Positions 7,879 through 16,374 are shown, counted from the first letter of the stretch. The stretch is DNA of 64,000 nt from Paenibacillus_AB hodogayensis (GCF_039536325.1 NZ_BAAAYO010000001.1:682001-746000), one strand, 5' to 3'. Numbers and translations are program-made. The notes: generated by a model not told the origin, from the letters alone.

Positions 7879-9252
7879 TTACTGCTCGCCGAAACGAACT
7901 TTGTCGATCCTCTCTCCCAGCTCGTCCTCGTCGATAATATTGGCCCAATAAGCTTTTAAATGCTGGTACAGCTTCGGGAATGCCGAAGCCGGAATATTCA
8001 AGTCACCATAAGTGCGGTAGGAAAACAACATTTCGCGAAACAGCGGATACCGGTTCGGGCGATTGAACGCGGCCGGAGCGATCGTCGAGTGTACCGCTTG
8101 CAAACTCGGAATGCTGTTCGTCTCGTCCCGGATAAATTGCTGTACGGCTTCGGAGGTCAAAAATTCCAGAAACAGCTTCGCCTCCTCCGCATGAAGCGAA
8201 TGCCGGACCACCCCAAGGCCGAGCGCGATGACGAGCGTCCTTGGCTCGTCGATAAAAGGAACGGGGGAAATATCGTAGTCCGGAACGTTGGCCGGGTCCT
8301 GGTCCATCCACTGGTTGAAGCCCATATAGCTGTTCAGCGTCATGGACAGCTTGCCTTCCAGAAACATCTGGTTGATTTCGCGGCTGTCCTCGGACCAGAA
8401 CATCGGGAAAATACGGCGGTTTTGGATGATCGATTTGAACAGCCCCAGGCTCTCCAGCAGCTTCGTGCCGCGAAGCGAATTGGGGGTTGTGCCTTCCCAT
8501 TCGAATCGTTCCCCGCTTTGCAGCACGAATACCGGCCAACGATTCGCGCCCGGCCCATGAAAGCAAAAACCATACCGTCCGCTGCCATTGGACAGCAGCT
8601 CCGCATGGTGCACCAGATCGTCCCACGTCCAGCTACCATCCGGCTCCTGCAGCCCGCATTCGCGGAAATGAGTCTTGTTGTAGCACAATACAATCGGCGA
8701 AAAAATGATCGGCTGCAAATACTGCTGTCCATCGATGGCGAACAACCGGGAGATCGTCGGATACATGCCGGCATGCGCGGACATCGGAGCAAGTCTCGAA
8801 GCGTACCCGCATTCCACGACATGCTGGAATTGCAAATTATCGATCAGCACCAGATCGACGTTTTCGGCCGAGTTCGGGCCGGGGATTTCGGAATACAACC
8901 CGGTTTCCACCGATATCCACGGATAATCAACTTGAAAGCGCTTTAATAATTCGGGAAGAAGCAGGTTGAGATGCGTAATGCTGTTGCAGACGAGCTTTAA
9001 CGTGACGCGAGCCTGTCGCGTTTTTACTTTGTTGCCCACCCCCGGTATTTTCTCGATCCAGCCTTCCTCGACCAGCAGCTCGAGTCCTTTACGCAGCGAC
9101 CGGTTGCTCATTCCGAATGCGGAAGCCAAGACGGCTTCGGACGGCAAATAGTCTCCGGGGACGTATTTTCCGTCGATGATTTCATTGCGCAGCGCAAGCT
9201 TCACTTGCTCCAGCTTTTCGCGAAACTGCTCGTTGGTCGGTCTTGCTTTCAT
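7879..9252 (-). CDS. GntR-type regulator with solute-binding-protein effector domain
   Basis: 457 residues from the ATG at 9252, which has AAGGGGA seven bases upstream; the GTG seven codons earlier does not. Residues about 8-78 are a GntR winged helix (GDYLPSEAVLASAFGMSNRS). Residues about 85-440 are an SBP family 1 fold without signal peptide: DLVLIDNLQFQHVV, FSPIVLCYNKTHFRECGL, WTWDDLVHHAELL and GKLSMTLNSYMGFNQW match binding-protein segments. It therefore looks like a cytoplasmic one-component sensor made from a sugar-binding protein. It is upstream of an orphan binding lipoprotein; the ligand is unknown. This is not the usual UTRA, FCD or aminotransferase effector. Confidence 0.9.
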   Translation of the reverse strand: MKARPTNEQFREKLEQVKLALRNEIIDGKYVPGDYLPSEAVLASAFGMSNRSLRKGLELLVEEGWIEKIPGVGNKVKTRQARVTLKLVCNSITHLNLLLPELLKRFQVDYPWISVETGLYSEIPGPNSAENVDLVLIDNLQFQHVVECGYASRLAPMSAHAGMYPTISRLFAIDGQQYLQPIIFSPIVLCYNKTHFRECGLQEPDGSWTWDDLVHHAELLSNGSGRYGFCFHGPGANRWPVFVLQSGERFEWEGTTPNSLRGTKLLESLGLFKSIIQNRRIFPMFWSEDSREINQMFLEGKLSMTLNSYMGFNQWMDQDPANVPDYDISPVPFIDEPRTLVIALGLGVVRHSLHAEEAKLFLEFLTSEAVQQFIRDETNSIPSLQAVHSTIAPAAFNRPNRYPLFREMLFSYRTYGDLNIPASAFPKLYQHLKAYWANIIDEDELGERIDKVRFGEQ

Positions 9253-9370
9253 GCTTGAGTTCCCCTTCTTCACGGTTATCCTGATCCGTATCCTGTATAT
9301 GACGCCGGGTCAATCAGCGGCAATCCCCGCCGGCCCCATTTCCGATGCATATAAAAACGACTTATTATGA

Positions 9371-9504
9371 TTTGTGCATTGGAAAAGAAGGAAATGTAAG
9401 GTGTTTCGGCGTTTACAAGGATTATATTATTCATAAAACGTCTCGTCAATGTTTAATTTTATGCATCAGATAACAAGTTAATTTAAATTTATGCATTGGA
9501 AAAA
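9371..9504. repeat. Three direct repeats of a TTTRTGCAT-centred motif, candidate operators
   Basis: TTTGTGCATTGGAAAA (9371-9386), TTTTATGCATCAGA (9457-9470) and TTTATGCATTGGAAAAA (9488-9504) are in the same orientation upstream of the GntR-SBP gene. The core ATGCAT is palindromic. Repeats in an otherwise plain AT-rich promoter region suggest regulator binding sites. Confidence 0.5.
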
Positions 9505-9510
9505 GAGCAG

Positions 9511-9540
9511 AAAAATAGCCCTCCGCAGCTGTGCGGAAGG
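9511..9540 (-). terminator. Terminator on the minus strand after the small membrane protein
   Basis: On the minus strand CCTTCCGCA, loop CAGC, TGCGGAGG forms a hairpin with one bulge, followed by GCTATTTTTC. The nearest upstream gene on that strand is the 57-residue protein ending at 9795. Confidence 0.65.
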
Positions 9541-9794
9541 CCGATTCGATCAAAGGATGACAAAAAAAGGGATCGCGTCCTATTCCGCGAGCCTGCTTGC
9601 GGCAGCTTGTGGACAACGCGTTTGTTAGGATCGGGATTGTCCCGAAGTATGCCCCGCTGAAATCGGTCGCGATGGCCCATGAAAAAAGATCGCCGTTTCA
9701 TCGCAAGCCGGAGCTGCGGGAAAGGACGATCCTGATTTTTATCGAGCATGGACGCGCGGGAAAAGCCGGTGACGCGTGCTCCAGTGTCGTTGAC

Positions 9795-9968
9795 TTAGTA
9801 GGTCGCATGAACGGCTTCGCCGTTCGAAGCGGATGAGGCTTGCTCTTGAACCGCTCTTTTTTCCTGAAAAAACTGGCGTGTTCGCCTATTGTTTTCCACG
9901 GATATAAAAATACATAAGCTGCTTACGGCAACAACAATAAAACCAAACACCGGGAAGAGCACGTTCAT
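9795..9968 (-). CDS. Small Fur-controlled membrane protein, 57 residues
   Basis: The ATG at 9968 has AAGGGGG seven bases upstream, and the frame ends in TAA at 9795. The protein begins MNVLFPVFGFIVVAVSSLCI. One membrane helix (about 4-22) is followed by a charged stretch (ENNRRTRQFFQEKRAVQEQ) that could be helical, and a polar tail. A near-consensus Fur box lies 37 bases upstream, and the Fe(II)-efflux-type ATPase gene is just before it on the same strand. I do not recognise the family. A role as a small regulator or accessory protein in iron homeostasis is inference from the position. Confidence 0.7.
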   Translation of the reverse strand: MNVLFPVFGFIVVAVSSLCIFISVENNRRTRQFFQEKRAVQEQASSASNGEAVHATY

Positions 9969-10004
9969 CCTTCATCCCCCTTAAAGGATTCGAACCGGAA
10001 TAAC

Positions 10005-10023
10005 GATAATGATAATTGTTATC
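10005..10023. promoter_or_regulatory. Fur box upstream of the small membrane protein
   Basis: GATAATGATAATTGTTATC matches the 19-base consensus GATAATGATAATCATTATC at 17 positions and extends as the outer pair ACGATAA/TTATCGT. It lies between the ATPase stop and the start of the small gene, so it would repress that gene when iron is plentiful. Confidence 0.8.
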
Positions 10024-10062
10024 GTATCATCCATTCCTCCAGAGGTCAATGAAAACTACTCG

Positions 10063-12012
10063 CTATCCGCGCAATAATCGCAGCCCGTTCAAAATGACGA
10101 GAATGGTGCTTCCTTCGTGCCCTATCACTCCCCACGGCAGCGCGATTCCCGCCATAAAATTCGCCGTAATCAAGCAAGCGATGACCGTAACGGCAAAGAT
10201 CATATTTTGCTTGACGATCGTTGACGTTCGTTTGCCCAGCGCGATCGCCGCTGCAATATGTTCGATGCCGTCGTTCATAAGGACAAGATCAGCCGTTTCC
10301 AGAGCGGCATCGCTCCCCGCCCCGCCCATGGCGATGCCGACTGTAGCCGTCGCCAACGCGGGTGTGTCGTTCATTCCGTCGCCTACCATCGCAACCTGGC
10401 CATAAGTTCGTTTTAGCTCTTTCACATAATTCACCTTATCTTCGGGCAGCAATTCCGCATGCACCACATCAATGCCCGCTTCTCTCGCAATGGATTGCGC
10501 CGTTCTTCTTCGATCCCCGGTCAACATCACCACTTCGACGCCGTGTTTTCTAATGTCGGCAACGGCTCGTTTCGCCTGCTCCCGAATGCTGTCCTGAAGC
10601 GCGATAATACCGACTACGGCACGAGCATGGTGAATGACCGTTACGGTTTTTCCTTGCTGCTCCAGCCGATCGATCGCGAATTCCATTTGCTCCGTTAATA
10701 GGCCCTCGCCCAGCAAGACCGGCTTCCCTATTTTCCAGGTCTCCCCTCTCCATTCCGCCTGCACGCCCCAGCCGGTTAGAGCCTGAAGCTCGGTCGGCCG
10801 TTCAAGCGGAAGCTCCCGTTCTTTTGCTTTCAGCACGATGGCTTTCGCAAGCGGATGCTCGGACAAACTCTCGATAGAAGCCGCCGCTTGCAGCATTTCG
10901 TCTTCGGTATATCCCTGGAAGGCGATAAGATCGGTCACTTCAGGACGGCCGTTCGTAAGCGTCCCCGTCTTGTCGAAGGCTACGACTTTAACCCGGGCGA
11001 GGTTTTCCAGATGCGCTCCTCCTTTAAAAAGCAGTCCTTTTCTCGCGCTGTTGGAGATGGCGGAAAGCACGGCCGGCATAATCGATGCCACCAAAGCGCA
11101 AGGGGAAGCGACAACGAGGAAAACCATGGCTTTATAAAGCGTCTCCGTCCAGGTCGAGCCGAAAAGCAGCGGAGGTACGGCAATCAGCAGCAGCGTCGCC
11201 AAAATAATGCTCCTCGCGTAGATGCGCTCGAAACGCTCCATAAACATCTGGGAAGCGGGCTTCTCGCTTTGCGCCTCCTGAACAAGGCGAATGATTTTGG
11301 CGAACAAAGTCGATTCGCTAGGCTTGGTAACTACAAGAAAAAGTGCCCCTTGACCGTTTAACGTGCCGGCGTATACTTCGTCCCCGACCGCTTTATCTAC
11401 CGGAATCGATTCCCCTGTAATGGACGCTTGATTGACGGCGGATACTCCTTCTTGTACGATGCCGTCGGCAGGAATGCGTTCGCCCGGCTTCACCAATACA
11501 AGGTCTCCCACCTCGAGCTGATGAATGGAAACTACGGTTTCCACTCCGTCCTCGTAACGAGCAGCCGTCTCCGGCTTTACATCCATCAAGGACGATAAGT
11601 CCCGACGGCTCCGCTCCATCGTGTAGCTTTCCAGTGCGCCGCTTATGGAGAAAATGAATATCAGCATCGCACCTTCCGTCCAATACCCGATGCTGGCCGC
11701 GCCGATGGCTGCCACAATCATCAACAAATTAACGTCCAAGTCCCGCTCCGCGATCAGAGTGTGAAGACCTTCCTTCGCTTTGACGAAGCCGCCGACAGCA
11801 AAAGCAAGCAGGTAAATCGCCACAGACCATCCATACGAAGCCTGTTCCAGTCCCCATGCCAGAGCAATAAGAATTCCGCTTGCCAAAGCGGCGATCCCTT
11901 CCCCGTATTGTCCGATCCAATGAAGCGCGCGTTTCTTGCCGGATGAGGAAGACCTTGACGCCTGCTCGCGTACCAAACCGTCTGCAGCGTCGAATGAGAA
12001 CGAAGATTTCAT
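10063..12012 (-). CDS. pfeT: P1B4-type metal-transporting ATPase (PfeT-like Fe(II) exporter)
   Basis: 649 residues. There is no N-terminal metal-binding domain. It has the actuator TGES near residue 198, SPC in the transport helix (VVASPCALVAS near 300), the phosphorylation site DKTGTLT near 347, and GDGMNDTPAL near 545. HEGST near the C-terminus, together with SPC, is the signature of the P1B4 group, of which B. subtilis PfeT (formerly ZosA) exports Fe(II). The start has AAAGGAGC nine bases upstream, and a Fur/PerR-like box lies 21 bases before it. Likely role: iron or heavy-metal efflux under iron excess or peroxide stress. Co(II) or Zn(II) as substrate cannot be excluded. Confidence 0.88.
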   Translation of the reverse strand: MKSSFSFDAADGLVREQASRSSSSGKKRALHWIGQYGEGIAALASGILIALAWGLEQASYGWSVAIYLLAFAVGGFVKAKEGLHTLIAERDLDVNLLMIVAAIGAASIGYWTEGAMLIFIFSISGALESYTMERSRRDLSSLMDVKPETAARYEDGVETVVSIHQLEVGDLVLVKPGERIPADGIVQEGVSAVNQASITGESIPVDKAVGDEVYAGTLNGQGALFLVVTKPSESTLFAKIIRLVQEAQSEKPASQMFMERFERIYARSIILATLLLIAVPPLLFGSTWTETLYKAMVFLVVASPCALVASIMPAVLSAISNSARKGLLFKGGAHLENLARVKVVAFDKTGTLTNGRPEVTDLIAFQGYTEDEMLQAAASIESLSEHPLAKAIVLKAKERELPLERPTELQALTGWGVQAEWRGETWKIGKPVLLGEGLLTEQMEFAIDRLEQQGKTVTVIHHARAVVGIIALQDSIREQAKRAVADIRKHGVEVVMLTGDRRRTAQSIAREAGIDVVHAELLPEDKVNYVKELKRTYGQVAMVGDGMNDTPALATATVGIAMGGAGSDAALETADLVLMNDGIEHIAAAIALGKRTSTIVKQNMIFAVTVIACLITANFMAGIALPWGVIGHEGSTILVILNGLRLLRG

Positions 12013-12032
12013 TTCGTTTCAGCTCCTTTGGA

Positions 12033-12047
12033 TGAGAATGATTAGCA
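12033..12047. promoter_or_regulatory. Fur/PerR-type box upstream of the ATPase
   Basis: TGAGAATGATTAGCA matches the 7-1-7 consensus TGATAATNATTATCA at 12 of 14 defined positions and sits 21 bases before the ATPase start. Bacillus pfeT is controlled by PerR and Fur, which fits. Confidence 0.65.
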
Positions 12048-12060
12048 TTTTTATTGCCCT

Positions 12061-12119
12061 AAAAATGACACATGCTGCTCCCGGATGGGAACAGCATGCG
12101 GAACGGGAAAAATCCCGTT
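12061..12119 (-). terminator. Double hairpin terminator after the nitronate monooxygenase gene
   Basis: Two hairpins follow each other: AACGGGA/TCCCGTT (12102-12119) and CATGCTG-TCCC/GGGA-CAGCATG (12071-12098). On the minus strand a run of five T follows at 12061-12065. The site lies between the monooxygenase and the ATPase promoter. Confidence 0.65.
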
Positions 12120-12243
12120 TTGTATTCAATTCATTTGCCTGAAGGCAGATAATTAATAATTATTTTAATAAAAGAATTAAAAAAAGTAAAGAAGTATTTT
12201 TGTATTGAGAAAAGGTTTCATTCAAGGATACGGTCAAGCGAAG

Positions 12244-13332
12244 TTACCCCTTCTCGGCATACAGCAGCGAACGGGCCTGCTCCATCGTTTCCTGCACGAT
12301 CGTTTCCGCGCTTTGACCGGACGTCAGCATCCGCAGCCCTTGTCCGGCCCATAACGACATATACTCCGCATTTTGCTGCGCAGCCGCGGCATTTCGGATA
12401 TCCCTCGTCGCCGTATTTTGTGTCGGGAACGGAAGAGGAGCAATCCCGCTCTTGTCCCACGTCCGGATAAAGGCATTGACAACCCCTCTGGCCGGTCGCC
12501 CCGAGAAGGCTCTCGTCACGACCGTGCTGTCTTCGGTACTGTCGAGCAATTTCCGCTGGTAGACCGGATGGGCGCCGGATTCCGACGAGGTCAGGAAGCG
12601 CGTGCCCATCTGTACGCCCTGCGCTCCCAGCGCCAACGCCGCGACAAGTCCGCGCCCGTCCATAATCCCTCCCGCCGCAATAACCGGAATGCGCACACCG
12701 TCCGCCATCTGCGGAACCAAAGCCATCGTGCCGATATCTCCCCCTTGGGGACGCCGCGACACGTCGAATGTCCCGCGATGCCCGCCGGCCTCGAATCCTT
12801 GAGCCACAACCGCATCGCATCCCGATTGCTCGACAAGCAGCGCTTCGTCCACCGTCGTCGCCATCGCGACTATGCGGATACCGGCCGCTTTGGCTTGCTC
12901 CATCATCGGCGCAGGCAGCACACCAAAAGCCGTGCTGATTACCGGTACCCGCTCTTCCAGCAAAACGGCGAATTGCTCCGGCAACCGATCCGGAGAGCTT
13001 ACCGCTTCCCTCGTCGCCTTCGGCAGCCCGAGCGTTTCGCGAATCGGATCAAGCTCCCGCTGAACTTCTTCCGTTCTCGCATTGTCGTCCCCATGCGGAT
13101 CGCAAAATAGATTCACGGCGAACGGCTCCGAGGTGCGCTCGCGAATGTCCCGGATCGCTGTCCGAATCGCCTCCGGCTCCATATAAGCGGCGCCGAGCGT
13201 TCCTAGCCCGCCGGCTTTGGATACGGCGGCAGCAAGCCCCGCGTTCCCGGGTCCACCCGCCATTCCCGCAACAAAGATCGGGTACTGGATGCCGAACAGG
13301 CGGCAAAGCTCCGTATGAAGCGATAATCTCAT
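12244..13332 (-). CDS. Nitronate monooxygenase family flavoprotein
   Basis: 362 residues, normal for the 2-nitropropane dioxygenase family. The TIM barrel begins with LFGIQYPIFVAGMAGG, then shows SKAGGLGTLGAAY near 40, GCDAVVAQGFEAGGHRGT near 170 and AAGGIMDGRGLVAALALGA near 216, the FMN-binding and nitronate-pocket motifs (the His of AGGHRG is the usual catalytic base). It oxidises nitronates to carbonyl compounds and nitrite using FMN and oxygen. The start has AGGAGG. It is transcribed alone; its natural substrate is unknown. Confidence 0.92.
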   Translation of the reverse strand: MRLSLHTELCRLFGIQYPIFVAGMAGGPGNAGLAAAVSKAGGLGTLGAAYMEPEAIRTAIRDIRERTSEPFAVNLFCDPHGDDNARTEEVQRELDPIRETLGLPKATREAVSSPDRLPEQFAVLLEERVPVISTAFGVLPAPMMEQAKAAGIRIVAMATTVDEALLVEQSGCDAVVAQGFEAGGHRGTFDVSRRPQGGDIGTMALVPQMADGVRIPVIAAGGIMDGRGLVAALALGAQGVQMGTRFLTSSESGAHPVYQRKLLDSTEDSTVVTRAFSGRPARGVVNAFIRTWDKSGIAPLPFPTQNTATRDIRNAAAAQQNAEYMSLWAGQGLRMLTSGQSAETIVQETMEQARSLLYAEKG

Positions 13333-13508
13333 GGTACTTCCTCCTCGAATCGAAATTCACAGCTTGTAACGCGTCCACTCCCTTTATTCTCCATCCGCAT
13401 GCCGCTTTCCCGCTTGACGCTTATTCGGATTCAGACAGTTGACCGCAAGCGGTCCGACATTTCGATACGCCGAGCGTTGAACAATAAGCCCACTTCCATT
13501 ACAATAAA

Positions 13509-13523
13509 TGATAATAATTCTCA
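13509..13523. promoter_or_regulatory. Fur box upstream of the AraC-SBP regulator
   Basis: TGATAATAATTCTCA differs from the 7-1-7 Fur consensus at one defined position. It lies 32 bases upstream of the GTG start, so the regulator should be made under iron limitation. Confidence 0.75.
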
Positions 13524-13555
13524 CTAAAACGTCCTTACATAAAGGAATGATGATT

Positions 13556-15214
13556 GTGACCTATGAACGAACAGATTCTTCGGATCGCCATCCTGCAACC
13601 CAATATGTCCGATGCGACTTGCTCGGTGTCGAGTCCGTTCACTGCGAACAACTGTGGATGATTCCCGATGCCGACGCATCTGTACATACTTTGCTCGTGA
13701 TTACCGAAGGGATGGGCGTCGTATGGCTGGGCGATGACAAGCATTCCGTCTCCATCGGAAAATGCTTTCTGGCCTTGCCCGGCACTACCGTGAAAGTTAG
13801 TCCGCACTTCAACCAAGTCGGTTTTTTTCGAATCCTTTTCGATAGACTCATTGAAGTCGAACGGACTAACGGTACCCGACTGTACAAAAAGACGTCAGGC
13901 GGCGATTTCCTCGATCCCGGCGAGCTAATCATTCCTTCTCCCGGGCGCATGCTGGAGCTTGCCCAAGGGCTGCATCAGTGCAGCTTGGCACACGATATCG
14001 GCTCCGCCTACAGGAAAACGATGCTGTTCCACGAAATGCTGTACGAGCTAATCCAGGCTGCTACTCATTCCGACGCCCAGCTTACGAAGCAAGCCGTCCA
14101 GCGGACGATCCGCCATATTGCGTTGAATTTCGGTCTGGATCTAACCCGCAATAAGCTGGCCGAGATGGCGATGCTAAGCCCGGAATATTATTCGCAATTA
14201 TTCAAGAAAATAAGCGGCAAAAGCGTAACCGACTATTTGACCCACACCCGTATTCGCCATGCGCAAGAGCGGCTCGTCAGCAGTCAGGAACGGTTGAGCG
14301 ATATAGCGAAAAAAGTCGGCTACAAAGACGAATACTACTTGAGCCGCAAATTTAAGCAAGTCGTCGGCGTTTCCCCGACAGCCTACCTCAAATTGCCGAA
14401 AAAGATCATATCGTTAAATCCCCATCTAACCCGGCATTTATTGACGCTTGATGTCATCCCCGCTGCCACGGTGTGTTATCCTTGGAAGTTTGGGGAGCAT
14501 CAGGAACGGTTGGACGCAGCGGATTGCGAATGCCGAGACTGGACGGTCGACTTCGCCGAAGACGAGTTGCGAAGCATGAAGCCCGATTTGCTGCTGTGCC
14601 TCGATAATATTTCACCGGACAAGCTGCGGCTTTACAGCAGCATAGCCCCGACGCTGGTCATCTCTTGGTATGGAAGCGACTGGAGAGGACATTTACGGAC
14701 GATCGCCCGCGCCGTAGGCAAAGCGCAAGAAGCGTCCGACTGTTTAAGCCGGTTTGCTGCAAAAGCGGAGCAAGCGCGCGCACAGATTCATCGAAACGCC
14801 AATGCTGCGCAAACGGTTTCTATCCTTAATATTCGATCGGAAACATCCTTTGTTTATAAAAATCGAGGCATGGGCAGCCAAGTGGTCTACGAGGAGCTTC
14901 AGCTCAAAATGCCGGATGTGCTGCGCCATGCTTCCACTGACAAATCGTCCATACCGGTCGAGCTGGATGAGCTCCTGCCAGCCTACGCGGCTGACCATCT
15001 GTTGATTGCGGTTGAACATTCCGAGGCGGCGAGACGTCGAACCGAGCAGTTGTTGGGCAACGATCGATGGCTTTCCTATGCGGCCAACCGCACGGGCAGC
15101 ATCCACCTCGCTCATATGGAACGGTGGCACGGATACGATCTTCTCTCCATCGAATGGCAATTGGACGAATGGCTGCGTCTTCTTGCTTACGATAGTCCAA
15201 ACAAGTTCCTATGA
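13556..15214 (+). CDS. Btr-like AraC regulator fused to a siderophore-binding domain
   Basis: 552 residues from the GTG at 13556, which has AAAGGA nine bases upstream. ATGs at 13547 and 13550 sit too close to that site. Residues about 20-150 are a sensor-like region, and about 185-285 a double AraC helix-turn-helix (LAEMAMLSPEYYSQLFKKIS; LSDIAKKVGYKDEYYLSRKF). Residues about 290-545 resemble class III (FecB/FeuA) binding proteins: MKPDLLLCLDNISPDKLRLY, SIAPTLVISW, SWLSYAANR-like end. There is no signal peptide. B. subtilis Btr has this design and activates siderophore uptake genes on binding bacillibactin. It should activate the binding-protein gene just downstream. Confidence 0.92.
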   Translation: MTYERTDSSDRHPATQYVRCDLLGVESVHCEQLWMIPDADASVHTLLVITEGMGVVWLGDDKHSVSIGKCFLALPGTTVKVSPHFNQVGFFRILFDRLIEVERTNGTRLYKKTSGGDFLDPGELIIPSPGRMLELAQGLHQCSLAHDIGSAYRKTMLFHEMLYELIQAATHSDAQLTKQAVQRTIRHIALNFGLDLTRNKLAEMAMLSPEYYSQLFKKISGKSVTDYLTHTRIRHAQERLVSSQERLSDIAKKVGYKDEYYLSRKFKQVVGVSPTAYLKLPKKIISLNPHLTRHLLTLDVIPAATVCYPWKFGEHQERLDAADCECRDWTVDFAEDELRSMKPDLLLCLDNISPDKLRLYSSIAPTLVISWYGSDWRGHLRTIARAVGKAQEASDCLSRFAAKAEQARAQIHRNANAAQTVSILNIRSETSFVYKNRGMGSQVVYEELQLKMPDVLRHASTDKSSIPVELDELLPAYAADHLLIAVEHSEAARRRTEQLLGNDRWLSYAANRTGSIHLAHMERWHGYDLLSIEWQLDEWLRLLAYDSPNKFL

Positions 15215-15257
15215 CTTGCCATGGCAAAAGTTCCTGGTCGTTGATATGATCATACTC

Positions 15258-15276
15258 GATAATGAGAATCACTATC
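15258..15276. promoter_or_regulatory. Fur box upstream of the siderophore-binding lipoprotein
   Basis: GATAATGAGAATCACTATC matches the 19-base Fur consensus at 17 positions and ends 15 bases before the ATG at 15292, overlapping the start of the ribosome-binding region. Confidence 0.78.
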
Positions 15277-15291
15277 AGGAGGAAGGTCATA

Positions 15292-16272
15292 ATGGTATTT
15301 ATGTGGAGAAAAAGAGGCTTATTCGCAATCGCCATGCTAATCGCTCTCCTATTGGCGGCTTGCTCGAACCAAGGAAAAGAGGACATCGCCCCTACTGCAG
15401 TCAAAGAGCAACCGGCAAAACCGGTTGTAAGAGAGTTTGAGCATGCGAAAGGAAAATCGACGATCCCCGTCCAGCCGAAACGGATCGTTGCGATTCAGTA
15501 TACCGGGGCCATGCTCGCGCTTGGCGTCAAGCCTGTCGGGGCGGATAAGGAATGGTCCGCTTACCCGTTGCTGGAGAAGGAATGGACCGGAATCGAGCAC
15601 GTCGGCGACCCTTGGACCGGCTTGAATCTGGAAAAAATCGTTCAGTTGAATCCCGATCTGATCGTCACGCATGTGGAGAATACGTACGAGCCGCTATCCA
15701 AAATCGCTCCGACGATCTTCATTCCATGGCTAAAATATGACGTTCGCCAGCAAATTACCGTGTTCGGCGATATTTTAGGCAAGCAAGCGGAAGCAAAAGC
15801 ATGGCTGGAAGACTTCGATGCAAAAGCGGAGAGCGCACGGAAAAAAGCGGCAGGCATCGTTAAACCGAACGAGACGGCGGCCATCGTCAATATTCGTCCG
15901 AAAAACCAATTCATCTACGGCGACAGCGCCATGGGCGGCTATGTCATGTATCAGGTGCTGAAGCTTACCCCTCCTCTTCCAATCAAGCAAAAAGTGTTGG
16001 ACGCCAAGCTCGCTCAGCTCGAATTTTCTTGGGAGGCCGTACCCGATATGCTTGCCACGGCCGATCTTATTTTCTTATCCGTGCTAGAGACAGACGGCGG
16101 GGCAGCCCGCGCGAAGGAACTGCAGGAGAGCGCTATTTGGAAAAGCTTGCCTGCGGTGAAAAACAACCGGGTGTACCATTTGGATTGGAATACGTATTTC
16201 ACGACCGACCCGTTGTCGACCAAGAAACAGTTGGACGCATTCGTCGCCTTGTTGCAATCTTCCGGGAAATAA
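15292..16272 (+). CDS. Iron-siderophore ABC transporter substrate-binding lipoprotein
   Basis: 326 residues from the ATG at 15292 (GGAGGAAGG upstream). The signal peptide ends in the lipobox LLLAAC near residue 22. The class III binding fold shows IPVQPKRIVAIQYTG near 65, LNPDLIVTHVENTYEPLSKIAPTIF near 125 and the C-terminal KNNRVYHLDWNTYF. It captures a ferric siderophore outside the membrane for a FecCD-type permease. No permease or ATPase gene adjoins it, so it must use those of another locus, perhaps 54.8-56.6 kb. It is paired with the Btr-like regulator upstream. Confidence 0.92.
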   Translation: MVFMWRKRGLFAIAMLIALLLAACSNQGKEDIAPTAVKEQPAKPVVREFEHAKGKSTIPVQPKRIVAIQYTGAMLALGVKPVGADKEWSAYPLLEKEWTGIEHVGDPWTGLNLEKIVQLNPDLIVTHVENTYEPLSKIAPTIFIPWLKYDVRQQITVFGDILGKQAEAKAWLEDFDAKAESARKKAAGIVKPNETAAIVNIRPKNQFIYGDSAMGGYVMYQVLKLTPPLPIKQKVLDAKLAQLEFSWEAVPDMLATADLIFLSVLETDGGAARAKELQESAIWKSLPAVKNNRVYHLDWNTYFTTDPLSTKKQLDAFVALLQSSGK

Positions 16273-16374
16273 TCGTCCCCAGTCTTGCTTGCGGCACTCG
16301 CAATTTTGTCCATAGAGAGGTAATCTAGTCGTAGAGGGACATTGCAAGTAAAAGCCGCAAAGGAGTGGGTTTTG

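Larger units (their letters stand above)
9253..9794. other. Intergenic region without a supported gene (542 bases)
   Basis: This holds three copies of a TTTRTGCATYRGA-like motif (9371-9504) that probably belong to GntR-SBP control, and a minus-strand terminator at 9511-9540. In 9541-9794 both strands have open frames of 80-86 codons, but neither has a convincing start site or a recognisable product, and one runs into the terminator. Confidence 0.5.

Noticed and set aside
8932..8946. cre-like sequence TTGAAAGCGCTTTAA
   Set aside because: It lies inside the GntR-SBP coding region, far from any start, and misses one conserved position.
9489..9836. Open frames on both strands between the GntR-SBP gene and the small membrane protein
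   Set aside because: No ribosome-binding site, no recognisable domain, and one passes through a terminator.
9985..9998. GGATTCGAACCGG resembles the T-loop of a tRNA on the minus strand
   Set aside because: The flanking bases do not pair into a T-stem, and no acceptor, D or anticodon arm follows. A small gene and a Fur box explain the region.
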